From Bacteroidota bacterium (lineage in GTDB: Bacteria; Bacteroidota; Bacteroidia; Chitinophagales; UBA2359), in contig JAHDGT010000126.1 in assembly GCA_020631675.1 (NCBI GenBank), positions 1-10,428 on the forward strand: a stretch of DNA of 10,428 nucleotides, written 5' to 3'. The position numbers were made by a program, and so were the translations under genes. Below, piece by piece: positions 1 through 5,990 of the stretch. The notes under the pieces are model-generated. The model did no database searches, was not told the DNA's origin, and worked only from the letters and a program-made list of their open reading frames with translations. Position 1 is the first letter of the stretch. Every line of letters starts with the position of its first letter.

Positions 1-107
1 TGCCTGCTGCTGTTTGGCAGGCGTAAAAATGGCTACCTCTGGGCCGCCTTTTTACACCGCCAAACAGGGCGCATTCAGCGGCTTCATTACCACTCCTATC
101 CCTCGCG
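1..107 (+). repeat. Intergenic repeat, copy 1 (tail half)
   Basis: This is the right-hand part of a repeat also found at 4792-5054 (inverted) and 10225-10428. Positions 15-52 are identical to 10391-10428. Positions 84-103 (TCATTACCACTCCTATCCCT) are identical to the reverse complement of 4800-4819. The copy contains a long imperfect hairpin with arms at 12-33 and 46-65: GTTTGGC pairs with GCCAAAC, and further in TAAAAA pairs with TTTTTA. Its head would lie before the window. A reading frame stays open through the copy to a TAA at 133-135, but the frames do not correspond between copies, so I do not treat it as coding. The repeat ends about 40 bp before recQ, so the recQ promoter may lie in or against it. 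Confidence 0.8.
12..65 (+). other. Hairpin in repeat copy 1
   Basis: The left arm 12-33 and right arm 46-65 are imperfect inverted repeats around a 12-nt loop. The outer 7 bp (GTTTGGC/GCCAAAC) and an inner TAAAAA/TTTTTA plus GGC/GCC pair perfectly, separated by small mismatches. The equivalent outer stem in copy 2 is GCTGGC/GCCAGC, so two base pairs changed on both arms together. It is not a simple terminator, because no T run follows the right arm. Confidence 0.6.
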
Positions 108-148
108 CGTCCGATCTATGAAGAACGTGAGTTAATTCAAAAATAGGC

Positions 149-2359
149 ATGTCGAATACTACGACCACCCCCATACAAGTATTACAAGACTATTTCGGTT
201 ACGATAAATTCCGACCGAAACAGGAAGAGATCATTGATACCGTTTTAGCGGGAAATGACGCGCTTATCCTCATGCCTACGGGCGGCGGAAAATCGGTTTG
301 CTACCAAGTGCCTGCCATGGTGAAAGAAGGGGTCTGCATCGTGGTGTCTCCCTTGATCTCACTGATGCGGGATCAGGTAGAAGGACTGAAACAAAATGGT
401 ATACCCGCTGCTTTCATCAATAGCTCGCAGTCGCATGCGGAACAGCAACAGATAAAAAGAGATTGCTTGCACGGAGCTGTGAAACTACTTTATGTTTCGC
501 CAGAAACAGCCGTTTCCCCTTGGTTCATCGAGCTGACCCGATCGTTCCAACTGAGTTTAATAGCGGTAGATGAAGCGCACTGTATCTCATTTTGGGGGCA
601 CGATTTCCGACCGGTTTACCAAGACTTAAGCAAATTGCGGGAGCTATCGCCTGAAGTGCCCATGATCGCCCTTACCGCAACCGCAGATAAGATCACCCGT
701 GCGGATATACTCAAGCAGTTAAAACTAAAATCTCCGGAAGTTTTCATTTCTTCTTTCGACCGCCCCAATTTAAGCTTGGAAGTGCGCCCGGCCCGTGATC
801 GTGTAAAGCAAATCATAGACTACATCAAAGAGCGCAAAGGAGAGTGCGGAATCGTCTACTGCCTCAGCAGAAAGAGCACGGAAGACATGGCTACTAAGCT
901 GAAGAGACAGGGTATAAAAGCGGCTCATTATCACGCTAAACTACCATCCAGAGAAAGAGACCGTGTGCAAGATGAATTCTTAATGGATAAGATCGAGGTG
1001 GTTTGTGCGACCATTGCCTTCGGTATGGGAATCGATAAAAGTAATGTGCGTTATGTGATCCACTACAATCTCCCTAAAAATATTGAAAGCTATTATCAAG
1101 AAATTGGGCGTGCGGGTAGAGATGGTTTACCCAGTGAGACCCTTTTGTTCTACACTTATGGCGATGTGAATCTGCACCGCAAAATTATTGAGGAGGAGGA
1201 TAGTGTGGTCAAAGACTTGAAAATTGCCAAGCTGGATCGACTAAAGCAGTTCGCCGAAGCACATAGGTGTAGAAGGCAAGTGCTGCTTAATTATTTTGAT
1301 GAAATACTAAATGAAAATTGCGATAATTGTGATGTTTGCCATAACCCTCGCGAGCAATTTGACGGAACGGTCATCGCGCAAAAAGCATTGTCAGCGGTAG
1401 CACGTACAGGTGGTAGGTTGCCTACAGGTACCATCATTGATGTGCTTCGCGGACAAATGAGCGAACGCGTGAAGCGAGAAGAATTATTCAGAGTAAAAAC
1501 CTTTGGAGTTGGTCGCGATTTGAAGTGGCAAGACTGGACTTCCTACCTCGCACAATTAGTGGATTCTGGTTTATTGGATGTGGCCTACAATGAACGCAAT
1601 GCCCTCAAGCTAACAGAGAGAAGTAAAGCCATTTTGTTCAGCCAAGAAAAAGCCATGTTGGTTCGTCCTGCCGATCTGAAAGCAAAAGCGGCTACTAAAC
1701 CAACTGTTAAAACAGAGGAGGAAATACAAAACTATGATGTGGCACTCTTTGAAAAATTAAGAGCACTACGTAAAGCGCTTGCTGAACAACAGGGCGTACC
1801 TCCTTACGTGATTTTCGCGGATCGCAGCTTGCGCTATATGGCATTCATGCAGCCGATCAGTGAGCAAGAACTGATAGAAGTACCAGGGGTAGGTAGTAGA
1901 AAATTGGCTTTCTATGGTGATGATTTCTTGGATCTGATCAGTACCTATACCGGGAAAGATAGAATAAAAGTAGAGCACCCAATTCGCCCGCGCTCAAGTC
2001 GATCTAAAAGTAGTAGTTCCACTAAGAAATCAAGTGAACCGAAAAAGCCGACCACCGAGATCACTTACGAGCTATATTTATCAGGATTAGACGTAAAAGC
2101 AATAGCCGCAAAAAGAGAATTGAAACCCACAACGATCTACAACCACCTTGCCGACTTATACGCACAAGGAAAGATCAATGATGTTTCTGACTACATCAAT
2201 GAAGACGATGTCGCACTATTGGCAACAGTAGTTAATGATGTGGATAGAGGTGAAAACGGCAAAAGTATCAAACCATTACATGATGCGCTTGATGGAAAAT
2301 TGACCTATTACAAAATCAGATTCGCACTGGCCGTTTTGGAGAAGAAGGGTTTGTTATGA
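149..2359 (+). CDS. recQ: ATP-dependent DNA helicase RecQ
   Basis: This is a 3'-5' superfamily 2 DNA helicase acting in recombinational repair and at stalled forks. At 736 residues it is longer than E. coli RecQ (about 610). Visible motifs are Walker A (TGGGKS, residues 44-49), DEAH box (141-144) running into the aromatic-rich loop ISFWGHDFRP (146-155), LTATA (175-179), and motif VI with QEIGRAGRDG (317-326). The zinc-site cysteines are C374, C391, C394 and C397. A winged-helix RQC region follows (about 405-500), then an HRDC domain (about 530-600). A Ser/Lys-rich linker (612-635) leads to a C-terminal helix-turn-helix region (about 637-736; AIAAKRELKPTTIYNHL resembles the HTH_40 family). The start at 149 is chosen because the conserved N-terminus begins soon after; no clear Shine-Dalgarno site precedes it. 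The stop lies 3 bp from the stop of the convergent gene. Confidence 0.97.
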   Translation: MSNTTTTPIQVLQDYFGYDKFRPKQEEIIDTVLAGNDALILMPTGGGKSVCYQVPAMVKEGVCIVVSPLISLMRDQVEGLKQNGIPAAFINSSQSHAEQQQIKRDCLHGAVKLLYVSPETAVSPWFIELTRSFQLSLIAVDEAHCISFWGHDFRPVYQDLSKLRELSPEVPMIALTATADKITRADILKQLKLKSPEVFISSFDRPNLSLEVRPARDRVKQIIDYIKERKGECGIVYCLSRKSTEDMATKLKRQGIKAAHYHAKLPSRERDRVQDEFLMDKIEVVCATIAFGMGIDKSNVRYVIHYNLPKNIESYYQEIGRAGRDGLPSETLLFYTYGDVNLHRKIIEEEDSVVKDLKIAKLDRLKQFAEAHRCRRQVLLNYFDEILNENCDNCDVCHNPREQFDGTVIAQKALSAVARTGGRLPTGTIIDVLRGQMSERVKREELFRVKTFGVGRDLKWQDWTSYLAQLVDSGLLDVAYNERNALKLTERSKAILFSQEKAMLVRPADLKAKAATKPTVKTEEEIQNYDVALFEKLRALRKALAEQQGVPPYVIFADRSLRYMAFMQPISEQELIEVPGVGSRKLAFYGDDFLDLISTYTGKDRIKVEHPIRPRSSRSKSSSSTKKSSEPKKPTTEITYELYLSGLDVKAIAAKRELKPTTIYNHLADLYAQGKINDVSDYINEDDVALLATVVNDVDRGENGKSIKPLHDALDGKLTYYKIRFALAVLEKKGLL

Positions 2360-2362
2360 TAT

Positions 2363-2902
2363 TCACTGCATCCAAACCTGAATGGCATTTTCATCAGGTG
2401 TTGCACTGCCTGGCGCTAACTCAAGTGTGAGCATGGCGGACTTGATTTTTTCACAAGACTTAAGCTGGAAGATGTTTTCTTTATCTGATTGGTAGTTGAA
2501 TACGCCTAAGCTTTCAAAAGTACCGTCAGAACCAGTCTTATTCCAAAGTTGATACTGACGGGTATCTGGTGGTGGTGGAAGATTTCCCGCATCAATATGC
2601 AAAAGTTGTGTACCGGGGTCGTGGTAGAGATAAGCTATGGCTTTAGCATTAGTATCCCAATTCCTTAGCTCGTATTTTACGGCTTTGGGATTGCGAAGTA
2701 TTTGAATGGCTTCTTTGGTATAGCGAAGGTCTCGTTTCGCCAGCTCGAATTCGCTTTTATAGATCTGCGTATCTTGTTGTAAGACCTCTAATTCACTCGT
2801 TCTGTCACCGAGTAAATTCCCTTGATATAAGTTGAATAATAGGCTGATCGTTAATAGCACTAAACTAATAATGCTTGTCGAATTCTTCCTCCTCATGCTC
2901 AT
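2363..2902 (-). CDS. Membrane-anchored RskA-like (anti-sigma-K C-terminal) domain protein
   Basis: This 179-residue protein has a very short basic N-terminus (MSMRRKNS), one membrane helix (about 9-26), a predicted coiled-coil stretch (about 33-70), and an extracytoplasmic domain resembling the C-terminal domain of RskA-type anti-sigma factors. The signature parts are LPPPPDTRQYQLW (108-120), the following LGVF (132-135), and LELAPGSATPDENAIQVW near the end. Classical members carry a cytoplasmic sigma-binding zinc-finger domain before the membrane helix; only about 8 residues exist here, and no sigma factor gene is nearby. Regulation of a sigma factor is therefore not supported, and a periplasmic structural or sensing role is equally possible. 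It lies 27 bp after recN on the same strand and is probably cotranscribed. AAGGA about 12 nt upstream supports the start at 2902; Met3 (2896) is an alternative. Confidence 0.8.
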   Translation of the reverse strand: MSMRRKNSTSIISLVLLTISLLFNLYQGNLLGDRTSELEVLQQDTQIYKSEFELAKRDLRYTKEAIQILRNPKAVKYELRNWDTNAKAIAYLYHDPGTQLLHIDAGNLPPPPDTRQYQLWNKTGSDGTFESLGVFNYQSDKENIFQLKSCEKIKSAMLTLELAPGSATPDENAIQVWMQ

Positions 2903-2929
2903 GTGATGGTGCTTCCTTTACTATTTTGC

Positions 2930-4597
2930 TTAACCAGCCAGTAATTCTTCTGCATTAGCCAGAGCCATTTGCCCGGGTTTATCACCGCTCAGCATGCGCG
3001 CGATCGCCTTGACGCGGTCTTTTTTATCTAACGAGCGTACTCTGGTGATGGTGCGTTCCCCACTATTGTCTTTATAGACGAAGTAGTGAGCGGCACCTTT
3101 GCTGGCTATTTGTGGCAAGTGCGTAATGCATATCACTTGGTGGTTTTCAGCCAAAGCACGCATGACCTCACCTACTTGTAGCGCGGTTTCTCCACTTATA
3201 CCAGTATCTATTTCATCAAAAATGAGGCAGGGTAGAGATGTGTGTTCAGCTACTACGGTTTGGATGCATAGCATCAAGCGAGATAGCTCACCACCACTGG
3301 CTACTTTTCTTATTTCATGGTGTTGACTGCCTTTATTGGTAGCGAATAAAAGCTCCAATTGATCAATGCCGCTATCAGGGCTCATATGGTCAGCTGATAC
3401 GATTTCGTGAGCTACTTTAATGTTGGCATTAGGCATACCTACCTTGCTAAGTAACTGATTCACCTGCTTTTCTAATGCGGGTATTTGCTTAGCTCTCCCT
3501 TTTGATATACGCTGGGCTATTTTAAGTAGTTTTTCGGATCTGGCTTGTATGGCTTTTTCCAAACGTTCCATATCCGCGCCCATGTTTTTGGTGCTGCGAG
3601 TGCGCTCACCAAGATCTTGCTCTATTTGTATCAGTGCCTCCAGTGTTTGGACGCCATGCTTTTTTTGTAACCTGTAGATCAGATCCAACCGGGTTTCTAT
3701 TTCCTGCTGGCGTTCGGGATCCATGAGCAGCTCTTCTTCCAAATGACCACAATCATTGGCTATGTCTTGTAACTCTAAAAGAACACTATCAACCCGATCC
3801 TTTATTTGTTTAATATCGTCACTCGATTTCGCAGCAGTTTGCAAAGCTGTTCGCACCTGCTCCAATTGAGTGATAACAGGTACTTCTCCCTCTTCGAGAC
3901 AATGTTTGCTTTCTAATAAGGCCCGCTGAATATCCTCGACATTGCTAAGACGTTTAAGTTCTTTTTCTAAACGCTCTTGCTCTTTTGCATCTGTTAATTC
4001 TGCTTCTTCGAATTCACTGAGTTGAAAAAGTAAAAAATCCAACTCTTTACGGGCATTGGCTTCTTCCTGTCTCAGTTTAGCTAAAGTGTTTTTGTCTTTT
4101 CTCTGTTTCTTGAATAACTGTTGATAGTCGTCAATTAAATTCGAATGCGCTGCTAGTAAATCAATGACTTGTAAATGATACTTCGCATTGAATAAGTGTA
4201 AGGTCTGGTGCTGTGCATGCAGGTTGACCAACTGATCCCCCAAGGTTTTTAAAGTAGGCAGGTTAACGGGTGTATCATTGACAAATGCTCTTGAACGACC
4301 AGAAGGTGTGATCTCTCGTCGAATGATGGTGCGTTCATCATAATCCAACTCGTATTCATCGAAGAAATCACTTAAATCGTGTTTCTTGAGATCAAAAGTC
4401 CCTTCAATGATGCATTTCCTGTCATTTTCGTGGAGCGCATTGGTAGGGGCGCGTTGACCTAAAATGAGAGATAAGGCACCGAGTATGATGGATTTTCCTG
4501 CTCCGGTTTCACCTGTGATCACGGTTAGATGATCAGATAGATCCAGACGCAACTCATCGATCAGTGCGTAGTTCTTGATGTATAATTGATGCAGCAT
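2930..4597 (-). CDS. recN: DNA repair protein RecN (SMC-like ATPase)
   Basis: RecN is a cytoplasmic SMC-family ATPase that handles DNA ends and supports sister cohesion during double-strand-break repair. The product is 555 residues, the normal family length (E. coli about 553). The N-terminal head has Walker A GETGAGKS (29-36) and the conserved LVNLHAQHQ region (123-131). Residues about 155-375 form the coiled-coil arms, rich in Lys, Glu, Leu and Gln. The C-terminal head has the ABC signature SGGELSRL (434-441), Walker B CLIFDEID (457-464) with D-loop TGISG, and the H-loop ITH (491-493). All ATPase motifs are intact. The first Met is standard for the family (MLxxLxIKNYALID). A perfect TAnnTTTG -7 box lies about 115 nt upstream, implying a leader of roughly 105 nt with three hairpins. 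recN is a classic damage-induced gene elsewhere; whether it is so here is not shown. Confidence 0.97.
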   Translation of the reverse strand: MLHQLYIKNYALIDELRLDLSDHLTVITGETGAGKSIILGALSLILGQRAPTNALHENDRKCIIEGTFDLKKHDLSDFFDEYELDYDERTIIRREITPSGRSRAFVNDTPVNLPTLKTLGDQLVNLHAQHQTLHLFNAKYHLQVIDLLAAHSNLIDDYQQLFKKQRKDKNTLAKLRQEEANARKELDFLLFQLSEFEEAELTDAKEQERLEKELKRLSNVEDIQRALLESKHCLEEGEVPVITQLEQVRTALQTAAKSSDDIKQIKDRVDSVLLELQDIANDCGHLEEELLMDPERQQEIETRLDLIYRLQKKHGVQTLEALIQIEQDLGERTRSTKNMGADMERLEKAIQARSEKLLKIAQRISKGRAKQIPALEKQVNQLLSKVGMPNANIKVAHEIVSADHMSPDSGIDQLELLFATNKGSQHHEIRKVASGGELSRLMLCIQTVVAEHTSLPCLIFDEIDTGISGETALQVGEVMRALAENHQVICITHLPQIASKGAAHYFVYKDNSGERTITRVRSLDKKDRVKAIARMLSGDKPGQMALANAEELLAG

Positions 4598-4605
4598 AGG
4601 CGCTT

Positions 4606-4620
4606 CGTTCTGATAGAACG
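4606..4620. promoter_or_regulatory. Perfect palindrome upstream of recN (candidate operator, or terminator reading +)
   Basis: CGTTCT-GAT-AGAACG is a perfect 6-bp inverted repeat with a 3-nt centre, ending 8 bp before the recN start codon. Read on the + strand it is followed by six T residues (4621-4626), the form of a short intrinsic terminator, although no + gene lies upstream. Read on the recN strand it could be a repressor site or a hairpin close to the start codon. The GTTC-N5-GAAC symmetry recalls damage-operator half-sites, but I know of no established consensus for this lineage that it matches. Confidence 0.45.
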
Positions 4621-4630
4621 TTTTTTATTG

Positions 4631-4644
4631 AGGTTGTAAAACCT
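4631..4644. other. Small hairpin in recN leader
   Basis: AGGTT-GTAA-AACCT is a 5-bp stem with a 4-nt loop lying between the large leader hairpin (4669-4705) and the palindrome next to recN. It is short enough to be chance; it is listed because it falls in a leader that also holds two stronger hairpins. Confidence 0.3.
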
Positions 4645-4668
4645 TCTGTGGTGTACTGCTTTTTTTTA

Positions 4669-4705
4669 GAGGTGGTTTAAATAAAAAAAAACTTTAAACC
4701 ACCTC
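4669..4705 (-). promoter_or_regulatory. 13-bp hairpin at the predicted 5' end of the recN mRNA
   Basis: GAGGTGGTTTAAA (4669-4681) and TTTAAACCACCTC (4693-4705) are perfect inverted repeats. On the recN strand the loop is G, nine U residues, then A, and the stem is followed after one U by eight A residues (4667-4660). No U run follows the stem on the recN strand, so it is not an ordinary terminator there; on the + strand AAACAC follows, which also argues against one. The -7 box at 4711-4718 would place the transcription start at or within a few bases of the hairpin's first base. That makes it a likely 5'-terminal mRNA structure, by inference. Confidence 0.6.
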
Positions 4706-4710
4706 AAACA

Positions 4711-4718
4711 CAAAATTA
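4711..4718 (-). promoter_or_regulatory. Predicted recN promoter, -7 element
   Basis: On the minus strand this reads TAATTTTG, a perfect match to TAnnTTTG, the -7 element of the Bacteroidota primary sigma factor. The region at the expected -33 position reads CTGC rather than TTTG, so that element is weak or absent. No other perfect TAnnTTTG was noticed between this site and recN. Transcription would start near 4703-4707. Confidence 0.5.
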
Positions 4719-4791
4719 CTAAAAATTTTACTAATTTGCAGTGCATTCTAAAATTATTAGCTGTCCTTTGGCTGCTCAATTTGTAATTGTA

Positions 4792-5054
4792 CTTGCGCAA
4801 GGGATAGGAGTGGTAATGAGTGCGACAGATGCGCCCTGAGCGGCGGCTGGCGAAAGCGACCTCGCGAAGCTCTTTGGCAGCCTGCCAGCGAAGCAGCAGA
4901 TGGCGTGCGAATTTTAACGGATAGCCCGGTACCCGCAGTGAAAGCTTGTGTTTTCTTAGACTCGGGATCTTGCCGTGGAGCAAATTCATGAATTTGCTCT
5001 ACACTATATATGCAGCGAAGTGGCGAAAGCTTTTATTGCGGGTATGCGCCCTGA
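4792..5054 (-). repeat. Intergenic repeat, copy 2 (full length, inverted)
   Basis: This is the only complete copy in the window, oriented opposite to copies 1 and 3. Shared exact blocks with copy 3 include GCCTGCCAGCGAAGCAGC (4880-4897), AACGGATAGCCCGGT (4916-4930) and the GCTTTTATTGCGGG head (5029-5042). It shares the 20-bp block 4800-4819 with copy 1. ATGCGCCCTGA occurs twice as an 11-bp direct repeat (4829-4839 and 5044-5054), near both ends of the element. It begins with the palindrome CTTGCGCAAG (4792-4801). The centre (about 4960-5025) does not align with copy 3. It lies between recN and the CoA-binding gene. Open frames cross it on both strands but are not conserved between copies. Confidence 0.8.
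4975..5002. repeat. Palindrome in the variable centre of repeat copy 2
   Basis: Positions 4978-4999 form a perfect 22-bp palindrome (GAGCAAATTCA and its reverse complement). It extends to 4975-5002 with one interruption, where GT pairs with AC around a G/T mismatch. It occupies the part of the repeat that differs from copy 3. A palindrome without a loop can extrude as a cruciform or bind a dimeric protein. Confidence 0.7.
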
Positions 5055-5065
5055 TAAAAATGCTC

Positions 5066-5431
5066 CTAATATTGATCTGTGGATAATAGCACAAGGGTAC
5101 AGGCTTCTAAAACCTCGATCCCTTTTTGGGAGGCTTTGTCTTGAAAAGATCGGTTCTCTGTGCCGGGGTTAAAAATGATGCGCTTTGGGCGGAGTTCAAG
5201 TATATTTTGCTGTATTTCAGCTGTTTGTCGAGCAGGGTTGAGGTATAGTGTTATGGTATGGATGCTTTCTGGCTCCGGCCATTGATCCGTTATATCAAAG
5301 TTAGGGGTATGGGCCGAAGTTCTGCCCAGTGCGATGATTGAATGCTCTTTGTCAAGCAATCTATTTGCCGCTTTGTAGGAATATCTTTCTGGATTTTTAC
5401 TGGCTCCTATGATTAATGTTATGTTGTTCAT
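5066..5431 (-). CDS. CoA-binding domain (Rossmann-fold) protein
   Basis: This small single-domain protein belongs to the CoA-binding family, also seen as the N-terminal domain of succinyl-CoA synthetase alpha subunits and as the stand-alone YccU-type proteins. It has 121 residues from the chosen start. Family features are the N-terminal nucleotide-binding strand and glycine turn ITLIIGASKNPERYS, the central TITLYLNPARQ, PKRIIFNPGTEN, and the conserved C-terminal end GIEVLEACTLVLLSTDQY. The second Met (5431) is preferred because the family normally starts just before the ILVIGAS strand; the first possible Met is at 5455. The physiological role is not established for the family. It is divergent from the gene at 5545, with about 113 bp between, and has repeat copy 2 immediately downstream. 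Confidence 0.88.
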   Translation of the reverse strand: MNNITLIIGASKNPERYSYKAANRLLDKEHSIIALGRTSAHTPNFDITDQWPEPESIHTITLYLNPARQTAEIQQNILELRPKRIIFNPGTENRSFQDKASQKGIEVLEACTLVLLSTDQY

Positions 5432-5544
5432 TCTATTGTGACGGATTCGTGACATTATTTTGCTGCTTTACTGTAACTCTTTTGAAACCAATGCCGTAGA
5501 AGGTGTTAGGGAAAGGGTTTAGGAATCTCTTAAACTCGATATTA

Positions 5545-5874
5545 ATGAATAAAGAAAAGATAGAAGCATTGACGCAGCAGACGATGATCGAGGATGTAAC
5601 AATAGAGGCATTGGAATCGTTCGATTTCGCTTCACAGAATGGTGAGGAAATGGTGTACAAGGGGGAGCTAGATGCTCGTTTGATCAGAGCCATGATGCTG
5701 GGGTATTTGGAGAATAGAAAATCATCAGTTGTGTTTTCTACTAAGAACGGTTACCGACGAGTCAAAGAGGTGATTCTTGATTTCTCTTTGAACAGTCTGG
5801 TTTTAATGGGGAATCATACTTTACCATTGAACAGCGTGGTAGCGGTTGATTATCTGACCAATAAAAACAATTAA
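5545..5874 (+). CDS. Hypothetical protein, 109 residues
   Basis: I do not recognise this family. The N-terminal half is acidic and probably helical (EKIEALTQQTMIEDVTIEALESFDF, given here by its ends: residues 4-28). It is followed by a helix-like ELDARLIRAMMLGYLENRK (41-59). Residues 60-104 have the alternating pattern of a small beta barrel: SVVFSTKNGYRRV, then VILDFSLNSLVLMGN, then TLPLNSVVAVDYL. That order resembles Sm-like or SH3-like barrels, but this is only a structural guess. There is no signal peptide or membrane segment, so it is probably cytoplasmic. The ATG at 5545 is chosen; a GTG at 5503 in frame would add 14 residues. A convincing terminator follows at 5947-5990, supporting a real transcription unit. 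Confidence 0.65.
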   Translation: MNKEKIEALTQQTMIEDVTIEALESFDFASQNGEEMVYKGELDARLIRAMMLGYLENRKSSVVFSTKNGYRRVKEVILDFSLNSLVLMGNHTLPLNSVVAVDYLTNKNN

Positions 5875-5946
5875 CTTTCTTACTGCTTGGCAATACATAA
5901 CAGCGTAAACAGGCTCTCCTGCCAACATTGAGACGGATTTCGAGTT

Positions 5947-5990
5947 AAGCCGTATTTGAATCTTACGATTCGGGTGCGGCTTTTCGTGTT
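5947..5990 (+). terminator. Intrinsic terminator of the 5545-5874 gene
   Basis: The arms 5947-5962 (AAGCCGTATTTGAATC) and 5967-5982 (GATTCGGGTGCGGCTT) pair over all 16 positions around a TTAC loop if G-U pairs are allowed. TTTTCGTGTTTT follows. The wobble pairs are U-G in the + strand transcript; on the minus strand the same positions become A-C mismatches and no U run follows. It therefore works for the + strand only. It ends exactly at the stop codon of the convergent DUF2279 gene (5991). Confidence 0.75.

Noticed and set aside
34..41. TACCTCTG as a -7 box for recQ inside the repeat
   Set aside because: It has a mismatch in the TTTG part, no -33 element, and the same sequence occurs in copy 3, so it is not specific to recQ.
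1..135. Open frame entering from the window start, ending at a TAA at 133-135, possible end of an upstream gene
   Set aside because: The frame is the repeat itself; the other copies do not keep one frame through the same blocks, so a coding end is not supported.
4666..4989. 107-residue open frame on the minus strand
   Set aside because: It lies almost wholly in repeat copy 2 and the recN promoter/leader. Corresponding frames in copies 1 and 3 are shifted relative to each other, so the shared sequence is not conserved as protein.
4975..5172. 65-residue + strand open frame
   Set aside because: It starts in the palindrome of repeat copy 2 and runs antisense into the 3' end of the well-supported CoA-binding gene.
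5887..5925. TTGGCA/TGCCAA inverted repeat with a 27-nt spacer after the 109-residue gene
   Set aside because: It has only 6 bp and a long loop; it shares just GGCAGG with the intergenic repeat, and the terminator just downstream is far better.
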